A stretch of DNA of 64,000 nucleotides from Methylotetracoccus oryzae (GTDB lineage Bacteria > Pseudomonadota > Gammaproteobacteria > Methylococcales > Methylococcaceae). The notes under the pieces are model-generated. The model was not told the origin of the DNA and searched no databases. It saw only the letters and a program-made list of their open reading frames with translations. Below, in pieces: positions 16,697 to 27,338 of this stretch. The stretch covers positions 80,726 through 144,725 of the forward strand of contig NZ_SRSH01000015.1 of NCBI RefSeq assembly GCF_006175985.1. The letters run 5' to 3'. Each line of letters opens with the position of its first letter. Position 1 is the stretch's first letter. The position numbers and the translations under genes are program-made.

Positions 16697-18394
16697 TCAG
16701 ATCGCCGGGTTCTGGCCGTCAGCCAGGCAAAGGCGGAACTCGCTGCCATCGCTGAGCGGCCGATAGTCGATCCGGGCCTGGTTGAGTTCGGCCAGTTCGC
16801 GTGCCACGTAAAGCCCCAGGCCCACGCCGCTGCGTGAGGTCGTGAAGAAGGGTTCGAAAATCTGATCGGCGGTCTGTCCATCGATGCCCCCGCCGTGGTC
16901 CACCACGGCCAGGCAGGGGCGACCGTCTCGTGCGTCCGCTTCAAGGCGTATCTCCAGCATGGTTTTGTCCGGTCGCCCGTATTTCATCGCGTTGGTGCAC
17001 AGATTGTCCAATATTTGCCGGAGATGGCTCGGATCGATCAGCGCGCACAGAGAGCGTTCGGCGCCGCGCAGCGCGAAGGGTGGGGCGGACAGATCGCGCT
17101 CCTCGGTGAAGTCATCCAGAAACCGGCTGACCCAGGGGCCCAGTTCCACGCGTTCGCGCTGGGTGCTGCGGCCGCGCGACAGTTGCAGTATGTTCTCGAC
17201 GATTTCGTTGACGCGTTTCGAGTGGCGCAGAATGATCTCGAGGAGGCGCTGGTCTTCCCCGCTCAGGGCATCCGACTCCGTCAGGAGCTGAGCGGCATGG
17301 TTGATGGCGCTGAGTGGGTTGCGCACTTCGTGCGCGATGCTGCCGGTCAGGCGGCCGAGCGACGTGAGCTTGCTATGTTGCACGCGCTGTTTATGGACGG
17401 CTTCGTCTTCGAGCATGACCATGTTCAGCGCTGGGTCCGACTGCAGCAGGCGTGCGAACCGGGCATGGACCGGCTGGCCGTTAGGCGAACGCAGCGTGCC
17501 GGAGGCCTCCGAATCCTGGTGGGACCATTCCACATAAGCCTGCTGGAATACCGGGTTGAGATCCTTGACGGAGGCGACCGAAGGACCCGCCCCGAGCAGG
17601 CGTCGCGCCGCCGGGTTGGCGGTCCGGATGCGTTGCTGGTCGTCCAGCACGAGGATGCCGGACTGCAGATGGTCGATGATGAAGGCGTTTAGCTGACGCA
17701 GCGTTGCCAGGTCGTGGCTGCGCTGGGCGGCCAGCAACTGGCTCTGTTCCGCACGTGCCGACAGTGCCGTGGCCAGCAGTGCGACGGCGAAGAACGCCGC
17801 GCCCAGCAGTCCCGCCGAGGTCAGGGACATCGCCGACGGCAGCACGCCCAGCCCGATGGACAACTCCTGCGACAATACCGCAATGCTCGCGACCGCCGCA
17901 AAGCCCAGGGCGCAGCGTCCCCCGGTAAGGATGCCGCCGGCAGCGACGGTGCAGGCCATTAGGATCCCGAGTCCTCCCGACACGCCGCCCGAGGCGCTCA
18001 TCAGCATCGCGATCAGCGCGATGTCCGTCAGCACCTGTAGGTTGACCTGGGTCGTGTACTGAGGACGGCGCAGCGCGACCAGGGGTGCACTGAGCAGTGC
18101 GGTGATCAGACACAGGCCGGAAACCGTGGCGAAGCGTTGGGGATCCTGCACGTCCACGAGCGAGGTCAATCGGCCGAGCCACAGGGGCACGACGAACGCG
18201 AACCCCAGTACGCCGCGGTAGCCGACGTACAAGGCCAGCGACCGCCAGGCCGGATCGACCTGCACCCGGTAATTCGGGGAAAAGGGGCAGGGCGTCAGAT
18301 AAGCGCCCGGGTCGGCTGCATCGGGAGTCGCAACGCCGTCTTCGGCGCCGTTGACGGTTGATGTCTTCGTTCCTTCGAGCGAACCCGTTGCCAT
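16697..18394 (-). CDS. pilS: Sensor histidine kinase PilS
   Basis: An inner-membrane sensor kinase partnering PilR. It has a hydrophobic N-terminal domain of about six membrane helices, a PAS-like segment (FIIDHLQSGILVLDDQQRI), a HisKA domain with the phospho-acceptor in IAHEVRNPLSAIN (His355), and an ATP-binding domain with N-box LCTNAMKYG and G-boxes DHGGGID and GVGLGLYVA. The frame is open to a GTG at 18484. I prefer the ATG at 18394 (565 residues) because a minus-strand TAAAAT -10-like hexamer at 18443-18448 would leave the longer start outside the transcript. No clear ribosome-binding site distinguishes them. Confidence 0.87.
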   Translation of the reverse strand: MATGSLEGTKTSTVNGAEDGVATPDAADPGAYLTPCPFSPNYRVQVDPAWRSLALYVGYRGVLGFAFVVPLWLGRLTSLVDVQDPQRFATVSGLCLITALLSAPLVALRRPQYTTQVNLQVLTDIALIAMLMSASGGVSGGLGILMACTVAAGGILTGGRCALGFAAVASIAVLSQELSIGLGVLPSAMSLTSAGLLGAAFFAVALLATALSARAEQSQLLAAQRSHDLATLRQLNAFIIDHLQSGILVLDDQQRIRTANPAARRLLGAGPSVASVKDLNPVFQQAYVEWSHQDSEASGTLRSPNGQPVHARFARLLQSDPALNMVMLEDEAVHKQRVQHSKLTSLGRLTGSIAHEVRNPLSAINHAAQLLTESDALSGEDQRLLEIILRHSKRVNEIVENILQLSRGRSTQRERVELGPWVSRFLDDFTEERDLSAPPFALRGAERSLCALIDPSHLRQILDNLCTNAMKYGRPDKTMLEIRLEADARDGRPCLAVVDHGGGIDGQTADQIFEPFFTTSRSGVGLGLYVARELAELNQARIDYRPLSDGSEFRLCLADGQNPAI

Positions 18395-18420
18395 CGCGGT
18401 GCAGTTTTCGCAGGACTTGG

Positions 18421-18448
18421 CTAAAATGCCGTTTCGCAAAGATTTTAG
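18421..18448. promoter_or_regulatory. Inverted repeat with divergent -10-like boxes between pilS and sucC
   Basis: The sequence CTAAAAT (18421-18427) is repeated in inverted form as ATTTTAG (18442-18448) with 14 bases between. Each arm contains a TAAAAT hexamer resembling a -10 box, one facing sucC and one facing pilS. No good -35 was seen for either. It could be a shared operator or overlapping divergent promoters. Confidence 0.4.
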
Positions 18449-18520
18449 CACTCGCGGCCCGTAAACGGCCTGTTCCGGCAGCACAACCCACGCCGGATAA
18501 CGCTCTTCGGTTCCACACTG

Positions 18521-19684
18521 ATGAACCTACACGAATACCAATCCAAAGCCCTGTTCGCCGACTATGGCATCGACGTCCCTCGGGGGCAGGTCGCCTTCTC
18601 GGCGGAACAGGCCTGCGCGGCAGCGACGGCGCTCGGCGGCGACCGCTGGGTACTCAAGGCGCAGTCGCATACCGGTGGTCGAGGTAAGGCCGGCGGAGTC
18701 CGCGTCGTCGAAGGCCTGGACTCGGTGGCCGCCGTCGCGTCGGAGCTCTTGGGGATGCGCCTGGTGACGCACCAGACCGGCCCTGCGGGGCTTCCGGTCA
18801 GCGGGGTACTGGTCGAGGAGGTCCGGCCGATCGCGCGCGAGCTCTACTTGAGCGCGCTGGTCGACCGCGCCAGCGCCCGGATTCTGTTCATCGCATCCGA
18901 ACAGGGCGGCATGGACATCGAGGCCGTGGCGGCGGAGCAGCCCGAGGCGATTCTGACCTGCAGTGTCGACCCGGTGGTCGGCCTGCAGGCCTACCAGACC
19001 CGCGATCTGGCCTTCGCAATGAATCTGCAGGGCGCGCAGGTGGCCGCGCTGGGGCGCATCATGCAAGGACTCTACCGGTTGTTGCTCGACAAGGATCTGA
19101 GCCAGGTCGAGGTCAATCCGCTGATCGTCAACGAGGCGGGGCAGTTGCTGGCGCTGGATGCAAAGATCAACATCGACGACAACGCCCTGTACGCGCATCC
19201 GGACCTCGTCGAACTGCGGGATCTGTCGCAGGAAGATGCCACCGAAGCCGCCGCGCGCGAGCACGGGCTCAGCTATGTCACCCTCGACGGCGAGATCGGC
19301 TGCATGGTCAACGGCGCCGGTCTCGCGATGGCGACCATGGACATGGTGCGGCTGCACGGCGGCATGCCGGCGAATTTCCTCGACGTCGGTGGCGGCACGA
19401 CTGCGGCCAAGGTCGCCGAGGCGTTCAAACTGATCCTGGCCGACGACAAGGTCAAGGCCGTGCTGGTCAACATCTTCGGCGGTATCGTCCGCTGCGACCT
19501 GATCGCCGAGGGCGTCATCACGGCCGTGAAGGAGGTCCATGTCGCAGTGCCGGTGATCGTCCGGCTCGAGGGCACCAATGCCGAGGCCGGCCGGACCATG
19601 TTGGCCGAATCGGGACTCGCGATCATCGCCGCATCCGACCTGGACGATGCGGCCAGCAAGGCAGTGGAGGCAGCACGCGCATGA
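18521..19684 (+). CDS. sucC: Succinate-CoA ligase beta subunit
   Basis: SucC is the nucleotide-binding subunit of succinyl-CoA synthetase in the TCA cycle. The 387-residue length matches the family, and the N-terminus [17 protein letters not shown] is diagnostic. The ATP-grasp domain includes [16 protein letters not shown] and VEVNPL, and the C-terminal ligase domain includes [10 protein letters not shown]. The stop overlaps the sucD start by 4 bases (ATGA), the usual coupling for equimolar subunits. No strong ribosome-binding site was seen. Confidence 0.97.
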   Translation: MNLHEYQSKALFADYGIDVPRGQVAFSAEQACAAATALGGDRWVLKAQSHTGGRGKAGGVRVVEGLDSVAAVASELLGMRLVTHQTGPAGLPVSGVLVEEVRPIARELYLSALVDRASARILFIASEQGGMDIEAVAAEQPEAILTCSVDPVVGLQAYQTRDLAFAMNLQGAQVAALGRIMQGLYRLLLDKDLSQVEVNPLIVNEAGQLLALDAKINIDDNALYAHPDLVELRDLSQEDATEAAAREHGLSYVTLDGEIGCMVNGAGLAMATMDMVRLHGGMPANFLDVGGGTTAAKVAEAFKLILADDKVKAVLVNIFGGIVRCDLIAEGVITAVKEVHVAVPVIVRLEGTNAEAGRTMLAESGLAIIAASDLDDAASKAVEAARA

Positions 19685-20553
19685 GCATTCTGATCGATCG
19701 TTCGACGCGGCTGATCTGCCAGGGCTTTACCGGCAAACAGGCGACGTTCCACTCCGAGCAGTGTCTCGCCTATGGCACGCAACTGGTCGGCGGTGTCACG
19801 CCCGGCAAAGGCGGCACGACCCACCTCGGCCTGCCGGTGTACGACACGGTGCGGCAGGCGGTGTCCGGCACCGGGGCCACGGCCTCGATGATCTACGTCC
19901 CGCCGCCGTTCGCCGCCGATGCGATTCTCGAGGCGGCCGATGCCGGCATCACCTTGATCATCTGCATCACCGAAGGCATCCCGGTGCTGCAGATGATGAA
20001 AGTGAAAAATGCCCTGCGCGGTTATCCTGATGTGCGGCTGATCGGCCCGAACTGCCCGGGGGTGATCACGCCGGGCAAATGCAAGATCGGCATCATGCCC
20101 GGTTTCATTCACATGCCGGGCTCGGTCGGCATCGTGTCGCGCTCCGGTACGCTGACCTACGAGGCGGTGTTCCAGACGACACGCGCCGGTCTCGGGCAGA
20201 GCACCTGCGTGGGCATCGGCGGCGATCCGATCAAGGGGCTGGATTTCATCGACGTGCTGGCCTTGTTCCAGGCCGATGAGCAAACCCGCGGCATCATCCT
20301 GGTCGGTGAGATCGGGGGCAGTGCCGAGGAAGAAGCGGCCGAGTACATCCGCGCCCACGTCACCAAGCCGGTCGTCGGCTATATCGCCGGCCTGACCGCT
20401 CCGCCGGGCAAGCGCATGGGCCATGCCGGTGCCATCATCACCGGCGGCAAGGGGACCGGTCAGGGCAAGGTCGCCGCGCTGCAGGCGGCCGGCATCGCGG
20501 TGGTCGATTCGCCGTCCGCGATGGGGCGCCGGATGTCGGAGCTGCTGGCCTGA
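19681..20553 (+). CDS. sucD: Succinate-CoA ligase alpha subunit
   Basis: SucD carries the CoA-binding domain and the phosphohistidine of succinyl-CoA synthetase. The 290-residue product shows the Rossmann-type CoA-binding start ([20 protein letters not shown]), the segment [20 protein letters not shown], and the active-site histidine in [10 protein letters not shown] (His248). It is translationally coupled to sucC. nadE follows 46 bases downstream on the same strand and may share the transcript. Confidence 0.97.
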   Translation: MSILIDRSTRLICQGFTGKQATFHSEQCLAYGTQLVGGVTPGKGGTTHLGLPVYDTVRQAVSGTGATASMIYVPPPFAADAILEAADAGITLIICITEGIPVLQMMKVKNALRGYPDVRLIGPNCPGVITPGKCKIGIMPGFIHMPGSVGIVSRSGTLTYEAVFQTTRAGLGQSTCVGIGGDPIKGLDFIDVLALFQADEQTRGIILVGEIGGSAEEEAAEYIRAHVTKPVVGYIAGLTAPPGKRMGHAGAIITGGKGTGQGKVAALQAAGIAVVDSPSAMGRRMSELLA

Positions 20554-20599
20554 AGCCTCCCGCTGTCCGAATGCGATGGCAGGCGTGGGGTGCCGGGCG

Positions 20600-22219
20600 A
20601 TGAACCTCCGCATTGCGATCGCACAGCTCGACTTCCTCGTCGGTGACGTGGCCGGCAACAGCCGCCGCGTCCTCCAGGCAGCCAGCGAGGCGCGCGACCG
20701 CCTCGGGGCGCACGCCGTCGTCTTCCCCGAACTCACCTTGTCGGGCTACCCGCCCGAGGACCTGATCCTCCGGCCCGATTTCCTGCGCTGTGTCGACGAC
20801 GCGCTGCAGGGGCTCGCGGCCCAGGTGCGGGGCATCGACGTCATCGTCGGCTTTCCGGAGCGTCAGGTCGGCATGCCCTACAACAGCGCCGCGGTGCTGC
20901 GGGAGGGCAGGGTGCACTGCATCTACCGCAAGCAGGCCTTGCCAAACTACGGCGTGTTCGACGAGAAGCGCTATTTCCTGCCCGGCGCCGATGCCTGCGT
21001 GTTCGAACTGCATGGCGTACCGGTGGGGCTGACGATCTGCGAGGACATCTGGCTGCCGGGGGCCGTCGAAGGCGCGGCCGCGGGCGGCGCACGGCTGGTG
21101 CTGAACCTCAACGCCTCGCCGTTTCAGGTCGGCAAGGGCGATGACCGCGAGCGGGTGGTCCGTGATCGCGTCACGGTGGCGGGCGTGCCGGTCGTTTACG
21201 CGAACCTGGTCGGTGGCCAGGACGAACTCGTCTTCGACGGCTCGTCCTTCGTCATGAACGCCGCCGGGTCGGTCGTCGCCCGAGCACCTGCCTTCGAGGA
21301 AGCGCTGTTCGCGGTCGATTTCGCCGGCAGCGCCTCGCTGGAGCCAATTGGGGCGACGGTGACGCCGCCGCTGGAAGAGACCGCCGCCGTATACCAGGCG
21401 CTGGTGACCGGTATTCGCGACTATGTCACCAAGAACCGTTTTGCCGGCGCGGTGTTGGGTTTGTCCGGCGGCATCGATTCGGCCCTGACGCTCGCGCTGG
21501 CGGCGGATGCACTGGGAGCCGGGAACGTCGAGGCGGTGCTGATGCCGTCGCGCTACACGGCCGACATCAGCGTGACCGATGCCGAGGCGCAGGCCGAACT
21601 GATGGGTGTTGCCCACCATGTGATCCCGATCGAGCCGGCTTTCCGCACTTTCACGGAGACCCTGGCCGACACGTTCGAGGGTCTGCCCGCCGACACCACC
21701 GAGGAGAACATCCAGGCCCGCTGCCGCGGCGTGATCCTGATGGCCATCTCGAACAAGAAGCGCAAGATCCTGCTGACCACCGGCAACAAGAGCGAGATGA
21801 GCGTCGGCTACGCGACCCTGTACGGCGACATGGCCGGCGGCTTTGCGCCGCTGAAGGACGTGCCCAAGCTGCTGGTCTACCGCCTGGCGGATTATCGGAA
21901 CGGGATCTCGCGCGTCATCCCGCAGCGGGTCATCGACCGGCCGCCTTCGGCCGAGTTACGGCCGGACCAGAAGGACGAGGACTCGTTGCCGCCCTACGAT
22001 CTGCTCGATCCCATCCTGGCCTTGTACGTCGAGGAAGACCGCTCGGTCGAGGACATCATTGCCGCGGGTTATCCCGATGACGCGGTCCGGCGGGTGGCCT
22101 GGCTGGTCGACAGCAACGAGTACAAACGCCGCCAGGCCCCGCCCGGCGTCAAGATTTCCCGGCGCGCCTTTGGACGCGACCGCCGCTATCCGATCACCTG
22201 CGGATACGGGCGGCGCTGA
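20600..22219 (+). CDS. nadE: Glutamine-dependent NAD+ synthetase
   Basis: NadE converts nicotinic acid adenine dinucleotide to NAD+, using ammonia released from glutamine. The 539-residue protein has an N-terminal nitrilase-type glutaminase domain with the catalytic triad Glu44 (VFPELTLSGYPPEDL), Lys111 (YRKQALPNYG) and Cys147 (TICEDIW). The C-terminal NAD synthetase domain has the PP-loop LGLSGGIDSALTL. The ATG at 20600 gives MNLRIAIAQLDFLVGD, the normal family start. The frame is open further upstream into the end of sucD but without homology. It is the third gene of the sucCD group. Confidence 0.95.
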   Translation: MNLRIAIAQLDFLVGDVAGNSRRVLQAASEARDRLGAHAVVFPELTLSGYPPEDLILRPDFLRCVDDALQGLAAQVRGIDVIVGFPERQVGMPYNSAAVLREGRVHCIYRKQALPNYGVFDEKRYFLPGADACVFELHGVPVGLTICEDIWLPGAVEGAAAGGARLVLNLNASPFQVGKGDDRERVVRDRVTVAGVPVVYANLVGGQDELVFDGSSFVMNAAGSVVARAPAFEEALFAVDFAGSASLEPIGATVTPPLEETAAVYQALVTGIRDYVTKNRFAGAVLGLSGGIDSALTLALAADALGAGNVEAVLMPSRYTADISVTDAEAQAELMGVAHHVIPIEPAFRTFTETLADTFEGLPADTTEENIQARCRGVILMAISNKKRKILLTTGNKSEMSVGYATLYGDMAGGFAPLKDVPKLLVYRLADYRNGISRVIPQRVIDRPPSAELRPDQKDEDSLPPYDLLDPILALYVEEDRSVEDIIAAGYPDDAVRRVAWLVDSNEYKRRQAPPGVKISRRAFGRDRRYPITCGYGRR

Positions 22220-22320
22220 CCCCCGTTGGGGCGCGATGTTCCCATGCTGCTGGGCTGTCAACCACCACGGACCGCCCTGAGTCGCCCATCCGGAATTGTT
22301 TCACGAGGTATTGGAAGCCA

Positions 22321-25300
22321 ATGAAGGATACGGAAGTTCTTCACCAACCGATGGTCCTGATCGTCGACGATTCGCCCGAGGATCGACACACCTGTCGCAC
22401 TTTCCTGGATACCGGGTATCGGGTGTCGGATGCCGACACGGGCCAGGCGGGTCTTGAACTGATCGGGCGCCTGAAGCCGGACTGCATCCTGCTCGACTAT
22501 CGGCTTCCCGATCTCAATGGTCTCGAGTTTCTCGAGGCGCTGCACCAGGAGCCGTCATGCGAACAGCCCGCGGTGGTGGTGCTGACCGGCCATGCTGATG
22601 TGAGATTGGCGGTTGCTGCCTTGCAAGCGGGAGCCACCGACTTCATCGAGAAGGATCACATCACCGCGGTATCGATCAAACAGGCTGTGGCCAGGGCCAT
22701 CAGCAACGTGCAGCTGAGCCGTGATCTGAACCGTCACCGCGAGTGGCTCGATGCGACCTTCGCCGGTGTTGCCGACGGCGTGGTGGTGGTGGATGCAGCG
22801 GCCCGGGTGACGCTGTGCAACCAGACCTTCGCCGAACTGAGCGGATGGTCACTGGCCGAAGCCATGGGGCAGCCAATCAATGAGGTCCTGGCGCTCACTC
22901 AGGACGCGTCGGCACATGATTGGCAGCAGACACTCCAACAAATCCTGGGCGGTGAGCAGCAGGTTGCAACGCCCCGCTTTTCGGGCCAGTTGATCGCACG
23001 GAATGGGAGCCGACGTTCGATCGCCTTCAAACTGGCCCCGATCCTCGCCCAGAGCAATTCAGACACGGGCGTGGTGATCACGCTGACTGATGTCGGCGAG
23101 ATTGATGAGACGAGACAGGCCTTGACGGAGAGCGAGTCGTGGCTACGGCTCGCGTTGGAGGCCTCCGGCATGGGCTGCTTCGACTGGGACCTGGAGACCG
23201 GATCCGTGACCTGGAACCGGCAGCACGAAGCGCTGTGGGGGTTCCAGCCGGGGGAAATGACCGGTGCCTACGCGGATTTCGCGCGACGCGTCCACCCGGA
23301 CGACCTGCCTGAAGTCGAGGCCGCTCTGGCCCGAAGCCGGGATGACCGGGTCCCTTACTGCTGCGAGTTCCGGGTCGTCTGGCCCGATGGCAGTACGCAC
23401 TGGATGGGCGGTCGGGGCGAGTTTGTCTACCGGGAGGATGGCAGGGTGCTGCGCATGCGCGGCACCGTCGTCGAGGTGACGCAGCGCAAGCAGGCCGATG
23501 CCGCCCTGCACGCGAGCCAGGAACTGTTGGCAAGGATCATCGAGAGCGCGCCGTCGGCGGTCTTTGCGATCGATCGCGAGCATCGTTTCACGCTGACCAA
23601 CCCGGCCCACTTGTCTACCTGTCGGCTGCAGCCGGATGGTGTGATGGAGCGCACCGGACGCGACGTTTTCCCCGCCGCGACGGCCGAGCGGCTTTGGGCC
23701 GACAACGAACAAGTCATGCGTACGGGGCAAGCGTTGCAACTCGAGGAGGAACTGGTCCTTGCCGATGGTACCCGTATCGACGTCATCACGACCAAGTTCC
23801 CGTTGCGCGATGCGGCGGGCGTGATTGTCGGCATGGGTGGCGTGGCCACGGATGTCTCCGAGCTCAAGCGTGTACAGCAGGCGCTGTCTGCTGCCGAGCA
23901 GCGCTTCCGCCTGGCGATGGAGGTCACCCAGGATGGAATCTGGGACTGGGATATCACGACTGGGAATACCTACTACAGTCCGGCCTATTTCGGGATGCTC
24001 GGCTACGCGCCCGGTGATTTCCCCGAATCCTTTGAGACCTGGACCGACTTGTTGCACCCCGACGAGCGGGAATCCGTTACAGCCGAGGCTCTACACCTGC
24101 TGGCGACCGCCGGCGAGTACCAGCTGGAATTTCGAATGCGTACGCGGGCGGGTTCCTATATCTGGGTCATCAGCCGCGGGAGGGTTATCGCGAGGGATGC
24201 GGAAGGGAATCCCCAGCGGGCGATCGGGACACATATCGACATCACCGGGCGCAAAACGGCGGAGCAGGCACTGAGGATCAGCGAGGAGGGTTTGCGCCTT
24301 GCGCTGGATGCCGCGCAGATGGGAACGTTCGATTGGGACCTCGTGACCGGGCGTATCACTTGGTCACACCGGCACGAAGCGCTCTGGGGCTATGCGCCCG
24401 GCGAGTTCGACGGAACGTATGCGGGGGTCACGCAACGGGTCGACCCTAACGACCTGCCTGCGGTCGAAATCGAATTGGCCCGTTGCCAGTCCTCGCGGGC
24501 GCGCTTTTCGGTCGAGTATCGTGTGCTGTGGCCGGACGGCAGCACGCATTGGGTGAGCTCTCTGGGCGAATTCGAGTACGCCAGTGACGGTACGCCGCTG
24601 CGGATGCGGGGTGCCGGGATGGATATCTCCGACCGCAAGGCGACCCAGACGGCGCAGCGTGAGGCGGAGGCATGGCGCCTGGCTTCCCGCTACACCCGCT
24701 CCCTGATCGAGACCAGCCTGGACCCGCTGGTAACCATCAGCGCCGACGGCGTCATCACCGATGTCAATCGAGCGACCGAAGACGCTACCGGATGGCCCCG
24801 CGCGCAGCTGATTGGCAGCGACTTCGCGAACTACTTCACCGATCCTGCCCAAGCCCGCACCGTTTACCGGCAAGCCTTTTCGGAAGGTCATGTGCGGGAC
24901 CATCCGCTGACCCTCCGGCATACGTCCGGGCAACTGACGGATGTGCTGTACAACGCCTCCGTTGTCCGCGACGAAGACGGTCGTATCCAGGGTGTTTTCG
25001 CCGCCGCTCGCGACATCACGGTCCGCCTTCAAGCGGAACAGGCGCTTGAGGCAAGCCAGGCGGGCTTGCGGCGCGCCCAGTCCGTTGGGCAGATCGGCAG
25101 TTGGCATCTGTTTCGCGACTCCGAGGTTTTCGAAATTTCCGAGGAGACAGCGAAGCTGTTCGATCTCCCGGGTGACCGGCCCCTCACGTTCACCGAATGG
25201 TTCGCTCGTATTCATCCCGACGATCAGGCGGGCGTTGCGGCGGCCTGGCGGGATGCCTTGCGTGGTGCGCCATACGAGAGGGTCTACCGCATCGTCGTTC

Positions 25301-27024
25301 GGGGCGAGATCGTCTGGATCAGGGCCCTCGCGGAACTGGAGTTCGACGAAAGCGGCACGCTGTTGAGCGGCGTGGGCACGGTGCAGGACATCACACCGCT
25401 CAAGCGGGCGGAACTCGAGGTGCGACGAGCTGCGCAACGCCTGAAGTTGGCCACCGAAGCGGCGGATGTCGGCGTTTGGACCTGGAATTTCGCCGATGAC
25501 CGTCTGAAATGGGACGACCGGCTTTTGGCCTGGTACGAGGTGCCGGACGGCATGCGCGAAACCGGGCTTGACTACGCATTCTGGCGATCACGGGTTCATC
25601 CCGACGATATCGAGCGTATAGAAGCCGGTTTTTTGGCTGCCAGGCTTGCGCAATCCGCCTGGTCGGGCGAATTTCGCATCCTGTTGCCGGGGGGGCGGGT
25701 CCGCTACATCGAATCGGCCGCGCTGTTCGAGCATCAACCGGATGGCGCGCCCGAGAGGATGGTCGGTATCAACCGCGATGTAACGGCGGAGCGTGCGCTC
25801 GAGGAGAGCCTGCGCGAGGCGAAGGCCGCCGCCGACGGGGCGAACGAGGCCAAGGGTATTTTCCTGGCCGATGTGAGTCACGAGGTCCGGACGCCCATGA
25901 ACGCGATCCTGGGTTTCGCGCAATTGTTGGAGAAGGATGCGCTCACTCCCGAGCAGCGCGGGATGGTGCGGCGGATACGCACCGCCAGCGAATCGTTGAT
26001 GGGCCTGCTCAATGACATCCTCGACTTTTCCAAGATCGAGTCAGGCCGTTTCGCCCTGGAGCGGCAGCCCTTCTCGCTCGACGGGGTGTTGTCCAATGTC
26101 GTCGGACTGCTGTGCTCGATGGCCGTCGGCAAGGGCCTGGAACTGCGGCTCGACATGCCGGCCGACTGCGATATCACACTCCTCGGGGACGCGGGCCGAC
26201 TGGAACAGGTGCTTGTCAATCTGACCAGCAATGCGATCAAGTTCACCGACCAGGGCAGTGTCGAGGTGCGAGTGATCGCGACGGCGTTGACCGGGACCCA
26301 GGCGCACCTGCGCTTCGAGGTGCACGATACCGGCATCGGCATCGCGCCGGAACAACAGGACGCCCTGTTCACGCGCTTCACGCAAGCCGACGGCAGCGTC
26401 ACCCGCCGCTACGGCGGGACGGGCCTCGGACTTTCCATCTGCAAGCATCTCATCGAAGCAATGGGCGGAACGCTTGGCGTCGACAGTACCCTGGGCGTCG
26501 GCAGCACCTTCTGGTTCGAAGCGGGTTTCCCGCTGGCCCCCGCGGACGCCCTGCTGGAAACGGCGGTGGCGTCTGCGCCTTTGACCGTGACCGGTCCCAG
26601 GCTGAAGGGACTGCAGTGCCTCGTGGTCGACGATAGCGCGATGAACCGCGACCTTCTGCAATACCTGCTGCAGCGGGAGGGGGCTCATGTTGACGTCGCC
26701 GCCGATGGTCGTGAGGCGCTGGAGTACCTGCGTACGCGAAGTCAGCCCGTCGATGCCGTCCTGATCGATCTCCAGATGCCGGTGATGGATGGACTCGAGT
26801 TGATCGGCGCGATACGCGGTGAACTCGGTCTGAGCGGGCTGCCTTTGATCGCCGTTTCGGCTGCGGCGGGACGGAAGCAGCGCCAGGCGGCAGAAAACGC
26901 GGGCGCTAACGACTTCCTGCTCAAACCGGTGGACCTGGAGACGTTCGTCACCACGCTGCTGCGCTGGACGCAACCCGCAGTGCCAGTCGTGACGGCGCCG
27001 GACCCAAGATCGGGAACGGATTGA
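22321..27024 (+). CDS. Giant hybrid sensor histidine kinase with eight PAS domains
   Basis: A soluble-looking 1567-residue hybrid kinase without clear membrane helices. Domains in order: receiver (1-125, Asp59); PAS domains at about 138-260, 271-395, 400-515, 522-645, 653-773, 785-905, 912-1030 and 1040-1165; HisKA with FLADVSHEVRTPMNAILG (His1187); ATP-binding domain with NLTSNAIKFT and GGTGLGLSICKHL; and a C-terminal receiver (Asp1483, IDLQMPVMDG). PAS 2 and PAS 5 are clearly duplicates of each other (both have FDWDL, HEALWG and WPDGSTHW). A receiver at both ends suggests it takes and passes phosphate within a relay. Signal and output are not evident: no response-regulator gene is adjacent. 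Confidence 0.9.
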   Translation: MKDTEVLHQPMVLIVDDSPEDRHTCRTFLDTGYRVSDADTGQAGLELIGRLKPDCILLDYRLPDLNGLEFLEALHQEPSCEQPAVVVLTGHADVRLAVAALQAGATDFIEKDHITAVSIKQAVARAISNVQLSRDLNRHREWLDATFAGVADGVVVVDAAARVTLCNQTFAELSGWSLAEAMGQPINEVLALTQDASAHDWQQTLQQILGGEQQVATPRFSGQLIARNGSRRSIAFKLAPILAQSNSDTGVVITLTDVGEIDETRQALTESESWLRLALEASGMGCFDWDLETGSVTWNRQHEALWGFQPGEMTGAYADFARRVHPDDLPEVEAALARSRDDRVPYCCEFRVVWPDGSTHWMGGRGEFVYREDGRVLRMRGTVVEVTQRKQADAALHASQELLARIIESAPSAVFAIDREHRFTLTNPAHLSTCRLQPDGVMERTGRDVFPAATAERLWADNEQVMRTGQALQLEEELVLADGTRIDVITTKFPLRDAAGVIVGMGGVATDVSELKRVQQALSAAEQRFRLAMEVTQDGIWDWDITTGNTYYSPAYFGMLGYAPGDFPESFETWTDLLHPDERESVTAEALHLLATAGEYQLEFRMRTRAGSYIWVISRGRVIARDAEGNPQRAIGTHIDITGRKTAEQALRISEEGLRLALDAAQMGTFDWDLVTGRITWSHRHEALWGYAPGEFDGTYAGVTQRVDPNDLPAVEIELARCQSSRARFSVEYRVLWPDGSTHWVSSLGEFEYASDGTPLRMRGAGMDISDRKATQTAQREAEAWRLASRYTRSLIETSLDPLVTISADGVITDVNRATEDATGWPRAQLIGSDFANYFTDPAQARTVYRQAFSEGHVRDHPLTLRHTSGQLTDVLYNASVVRDEDGRIQGVFAAARDITVRLQAEQALEASQAGLRRAQSVGQIGSWHLFRDSEVFEISEETAKLFDLPGDRPLTFTEWFARIHPDDQAGVAAAWRDALRGAPYERVYRIVVRGEIVWIRALAELEFDESGTLLSGVGTVQDITPLKRAELEVRRAAQRLKLATEAADVGVWTWNFADDRLKWDDRLLAWYEVPDGMRETGLDYAFWRSRVHPDDIERIEAGFLAARLAQSAWSGEFRILLPGGRVRYIESAALFEHQPDGAPERMVGINRDVTAERALEESLREAKAAADGANEAKGIFLADVSHEVRTPMNAILGFAQLLEKDALTPEQRGMVRRIRTASESLMGLLNDILDFSKIESGRFALERQPFSLDGVLSNVVGLLCSMAVGKGLELRLDMPADCDITLLGDAGRLEQVLVNLTSNAIKFTDQGSVEVRVIATALTGTQAHLRFEVHDTGIGIAPEQQDALFTRFTQADGSVTRRYGGTGLGLSICKHLIEAMGGTLGVDSTLGVGSTFWFEAGFPLAPADALLETAVASAPLTVTGPRLKGLQCLVVDDSAMNRDLLQYLLQREGAHVDVAADGREALEYLRTRSQPVDAVLIDLQMPVMDGLELIGAIRGELGLSGLPLIAVSAAAGRKQRQAAENAGANDFLLKPVDLETFVTTLLRWTQPAVPVVTAPDPRSGTD

Positions 27025-27338
27025 GGCCTCCCGGTTCCGTTGCCTTTACGCCCTTTTTTGATCCGCACTGAAGTTGACACCGAGGGATTTGGCTGGCGAC
27101 CGGGATAGTGCGGCCGCCAACCGGCCAGACACATTGCGCGGGCGCGTATTGGCCGGATTGGTCCGGGCGCATCGATTCAAGGACTCCTTAACGATGACAG
27201 GACGGTACAAGCGTCTTCGGCCCCGTTGCGGCGAAACCGTGGGATGCGAGGGGCTGGCCGTTCGGGGGAACTCCGGGGGCGGCTGCTGCGGTGATCTTCC
27301 TCCGGCTGATTGACAAAAGGACGTTGTATTGTCGAAGT
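27025..27338. other. Intergenic region
   Basis: A 314-base spacer with no credible coding frame. It has a short T-run (27053-27058) after the kinase gene without a clear hairpin before it. TTGACA hexamers occur at 27073-27078 and 27310-27315, neither with a matching -10 at proper spacing. Confidence 0.4.
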
